From the NCBI GenBank assembly GCA_002403515.1, contig DHHZ01000011.1, positions 1 to 7,737 of the forward strand: a DNA stretch of 7,737 nt, read 5' to 3'. The translations under genes and the position numbers were made by a program. The stretch comes from Legionellales bacterium UBA4759 (GTDB lineage Bacteria > Pseudomonadota > Gammaproteobacteria > Legionellales > Legionellaceae). Shown here piece by piece: positions 5,733 to 7,737 of the stretch; the first letter of the stretch is position 1, and the number at the start of each line of letters is the position of its first letter. The notes beneath the pieces were generated by a model. It was not told where the DNA came from. It did not search any database and saw nothing but the letters and a program-made list of their open reading frames with translations.

Positions 5733-7229
5733 ATGAATTTCCAAGCGCGTCTACTTCATTTTTTTAAAGAGTATGGTTTTAAAACCTCTTTTTTAATTTT
5801 ATTGGTTTTATTATCGCGTTTGATTGCGATGTATTGGATTCCTCTGAATGATTCAACCGAAGCGCGTTATGCTGAAATCGCCCGTTTGATGCTCACTTCA
5901 CACAATTGGATATCTTTAATGCATTATCCTGGTGAATATTTCTGGGCCAAACCGCCTTTATCAACCTGGTTAAGTGCCACAAGTATGCAAGTATTTGGCA
6001 TTAATCCTTTTTCTGCGCGATTACCTGCTTGGATTTTAAGTTTGATTTCTTTAGGCTTGGTTGCAAAACTTGCTCAAACGCAATTGGGAAAAAATGCTGC
6101 GTTTTGGAGTGTAGCCGTTTTATCCACCTGTATTTATTTTTTGGTGGATGCTGGTACTGTGATGACTGACCCAGCGTTGATGACCTGTGTGGTCACCGTC
6201 ATGGTCAGCTTTTGGATGGCAATGCACGGCCATCACCGCATTTGGTCCTATTTGATATTTATCGCTTGGGGCTTAGGACTTCTGGTCAAAGGTCTTGTGA
6301 CTGGTCTCTTTACAGTTTTACCCCTCATGGCTTGGTTGTTTATCACCAAAGAATGGAAAAAATGTTGGCGAAATTTGCCATGGATTAAAGGCTCTTTCTT
6401 AACCTTATTGATTGCTGTGCCATGGTATATTTTGGCAGAGCAAAGAACGCCTGGTTTTTTAAGTTATTTTTTCATTGGTGAGCACTTTATGCGCTACCTC
6501 AAGCCTGGCTGGTCTGGCGATTTGTACGGTTTTGCTCATCAAGCACCCTATGGCATGATTTGGGTGTATTTTATTTTAGGTGTTATGCCTTGGTCTATGG
6601 TCGCAGTTATTTGGGCTTTTTCTAAAAAAACAATTTGGAAAGTCCCCACGAAAGAAAAAACTTGGAACGCCTATCTTTTGTGTTTTATGTTGGTTCCTCT
6701 TTTGGTATTTACATTTGCCAGTAATATTATTTACCCCTATGTTTTTCCATGCATGCCTGCTTTCGCCTTATGGTTTACCACCTTGTTGATGAAAACCGAT
6801 ATCGACACGCAATTCAGGAATTTTTTCAATAGTGTCGCCATTTTTATGATTGCGGCAGTTTTGATTGTGACGGGTTTGTTTTTGAAATACCCCATTCAAG
6901 TTTCTAAATCTAATGATTTAATGATTTCGGCTTGGAAAGAGGATAGACAAAGCGATAATGAAGGTTTAATTTATTCGATGTTGCAACCCGAGTACTCGAC
7001 CATGTTTTATTCATCTGGCGAAGTTAAAGCAACCCGTGATGAAGTCGAACTTTGTAATTGGTTACGTCAAGGAACACAATACGTGGTGTTAAATTCTGAT
7101 GAGCCAAGCCAATATGATGAATTTATTGAAAAGACGTATCAAAAAGTTTTTGTGCAACAGCATCGTAATCGAATAGACACTCTTTATCGAGTCGATAGCT
7201 TGCCACTTTTTTGTAAAGTTGACGAATAA
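5733..7229 (+). CDS. ArnT/FlmK-like lipid A glycosyltransferase (GT83, PMT-like)
   Basis: This is a 498-residue polytopic inner-membrane protein of the ArnT/PMT type (GT-C fold), which transfers a sugar from undecaprenyl phosphate to a periplasm-facing acceptor. After a first helix (about 17-36) comes the first periplasmic loop with NDSTEARYAEIAR (39-51). It holds the acidic residues Asp40 and Glu43 and matches the catalytic DE-x-RYAE motif of ArnT. It is followed by YFWAKPPLSTWL (69-80), DPALM (146-150), KGLVTG (186-191), AVPWY (228-232) and GEHFMRYL (249-256), all family landmarks. Further hydrophobic helices run to about residue 400, then a roughly 100-residue soluble C-terminal domain as in ArnT. 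It is somewhat shorter than E. coli ArnT (550). The upstream TTG at 5709 would add eight residues, but the ATG at 5733 has the better ribosome site. The gap from the deacetylase is 59 bp with no terminator visible, so it probably belongs to the same operon. A lipid A phosphate acceptor is inferred. Confidence 0.88.
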   Translation: MNFQARLLHFFKEYGFKTSFLILLVLLSRLIAMYWIPLNDSTEARYAEIARLMLTSHNWISLMHYPGEYFWAKPPLSTWLSATSMQVFGINPFSARLPAWILSLISLGLVAKLAQTQLGKNAAFWSVAVLSTCIYFLVDAGTVMTDPALMTCVVTVMVSFWMAMHGHHRIWSYLIFIAWGLGLLVKGLVTGLFTVLPLMAWLFITKEWKKCWRNLPWIKGSFLTLLIAVPWYILAEQRTPGFLSYFFIGEHFMRYLKPGWSGDLYGFAHQAPYGMIWVYFILGVMPWSMVAVIWAFSKKTIWKVPTKEKTWNAYLLCFMLVPLLVFTFASNIIYPYVFPCMPAFALWFTTLLMKTDIDTQFRNFFNSVAIFMIAAVLIVTGLFLKYPIQVSKSNDLMISAWKEDRQSDNEGLIYSMLQPEYSTMFYSSGEVKATRDEVELCNWLRQGTQYVVLNSDEPSQYDEFIEKTYQKVFVQQHRNRIDTLYRVDSLPLFCKVDE

Positions 7230-7231
7230 AC

Positions 7232-7737
7232 CTAACGAATTTTATTAAACAAGGTTTCAGATTTTTGCAAATCAATTTTTAATTCTTCTGTAAGCCCTGT
7301 TTGTACATATACGCTAAGGCTATTCTCTAATCCAGCCAGTATTCCTTTGGCTTTTGTTGGTGGTGCTTGAACACCAAAAAAAGATAAAAATAAATACATC
7401 AGATACATGCCAAAACTCAGTTTGTTTGAGCTCATATCCTTGACTTCATGGAGCAACGTATAAATTTTTATTGAAAAATCCAGTTGCTCTTTTTGGTTGT
7501 ACGTGATTTCAGTAACTTCTAATTTATTTTTTAAGTTTTGTAGTTGATGGAGTGTTTCCGAAAAGTCTCTGAATGGATGTTTGAGAATGTTTTGATAATT
7601 TTGCTGATAAATTTTATTTTTTAAAAAAAACTGAAATTCTGCAATTTCTGTATCACTTGAAAAATAATTGAGATTTTTTCTGATATATTCATACCATGTT
7701 TTTTGCAGCAAAGGGTCGGTGTTTTTCAAGGTAGTTG
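7232..7737 (-). CDS. unrecognised protein, 5' end beyond window
   Basis: The minus-strand frame is open from the right edge to a TAG at 7232-7234, giving at least 167 codons. The first possible start inside the window is a TTG at 7729, but the frame continues to the edge and no ribosome site can be seen, so the real start is probably outside. I do not recognise the family. The sequence is rich in Lys, Asn, Gln, Leu and Phe. Numbering from the TTG, the stretch from about 55 to 98 has the heptad-like, charged-and-leucine look of helical or coiled-coil segments. It is followed by one hydrophobic stretch (104-120, LSFGMYLMYLFLSFFGV) that could be a membrane segment, then a QAPP turn and a final amphipathic helix. 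It converges on the ArnT-like gene with a 2-bp gap and shows no sign of belonging to the lipid A pathway. It could be a membrane-associated or secreted accessory protein; this is speculation. Confidence 0.6.
   Translation of the reverse strand, partial: TTLKNTDPLLQKTWYEYIRKNLNYFSSDTEIAEFQFFLKNKIYQQNYQNILKHPFRDFSETLHQLQNLKNKLEVTEITYNQKEQLDFSIKIYTLLHEVKDMSSNKLSFGMYLMYLFLSFFGVQAPPTKAKGILAGLENSLSVYVQTGLTEELKIDLQKSETLFNKIR

Noticed and set aside
6580..6789. 69-codon plus-strand frame inside the ArnT-like gene
   Set aside because: It is an out-of-frame reading of a membrane-helix region, hydrophobic only because the DNA is T-rich.

Overview
The window is about 7.7 kb of low-GC, gene-dense bacterial DNA. 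It holds six complete genes and one partial gene at each edge. The DAP-pathway enzymes, type IV pilin-like genes and a lipid A-type sugar modification cassette point to a Gram-negative, probably a gammaproteobacterium. A low-GC lineage in or near the Legionellales/Francisellales would fit, but I cannot name the genus from sequence alone.

Left part (1-1828, + strand). The 3' end of a gene whose product looks like the C-terminus of a PilW-like minor pilin overlaps a small gene (203-559). That small gene encodes a protein with a prepilin-type N-terminus (PilX/GspK-like). After a 33-bp gap containing an AT-rich inverted repeat comes a DAACS-family (glutamate/dicarboxylate:cation symporter fold) transporter at 593-1828. 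Its core motifs are recognisable, but the substrate-binding arginine and some sodium-site residues are replaced.

Middle part (1833-3782, - strand). dapD and dapE form a tight two-gene operon: 6 bp lie between them and the dapE ribosome binding site sits inside the end of dapD. They encode the succinylase-branch enzymes for lysine and meso-diaminopimelate, hence peptidoglycan. Both look full-length and catalytically intact.

Right part (3868-7229, + strand). Divergent from dapD across an 85-bp intergenic region is a three-gene run: a polyprenyl-phosphate glycosyltransferase (ArnC/FlmF-like), a YdjC/ChbG-family sugar deacetylase (NaxD-like) and an ArnT/FlmK-like GT83 membrane glycosyltransferase. 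Together they have the composition of the Francisella FlmF2-NaxD-FlmK route. In that route an N-acetylhexosamine is loaded on undecaprenyl phosphate, deacetylated, and transferred to a lipid A phosphate as a positively charged amino sugar. This is the most interesting system in the window, and it is a match to a known logic rather than something wholly new.

The window ends in a convergent, unrecognised gene (- strand, 7232 to the edge). No tRNA, rRNA, CRISPR array, insertion sequence or strong intrinsic terminator was seen. No stretch over 300 bases lacks a gene.
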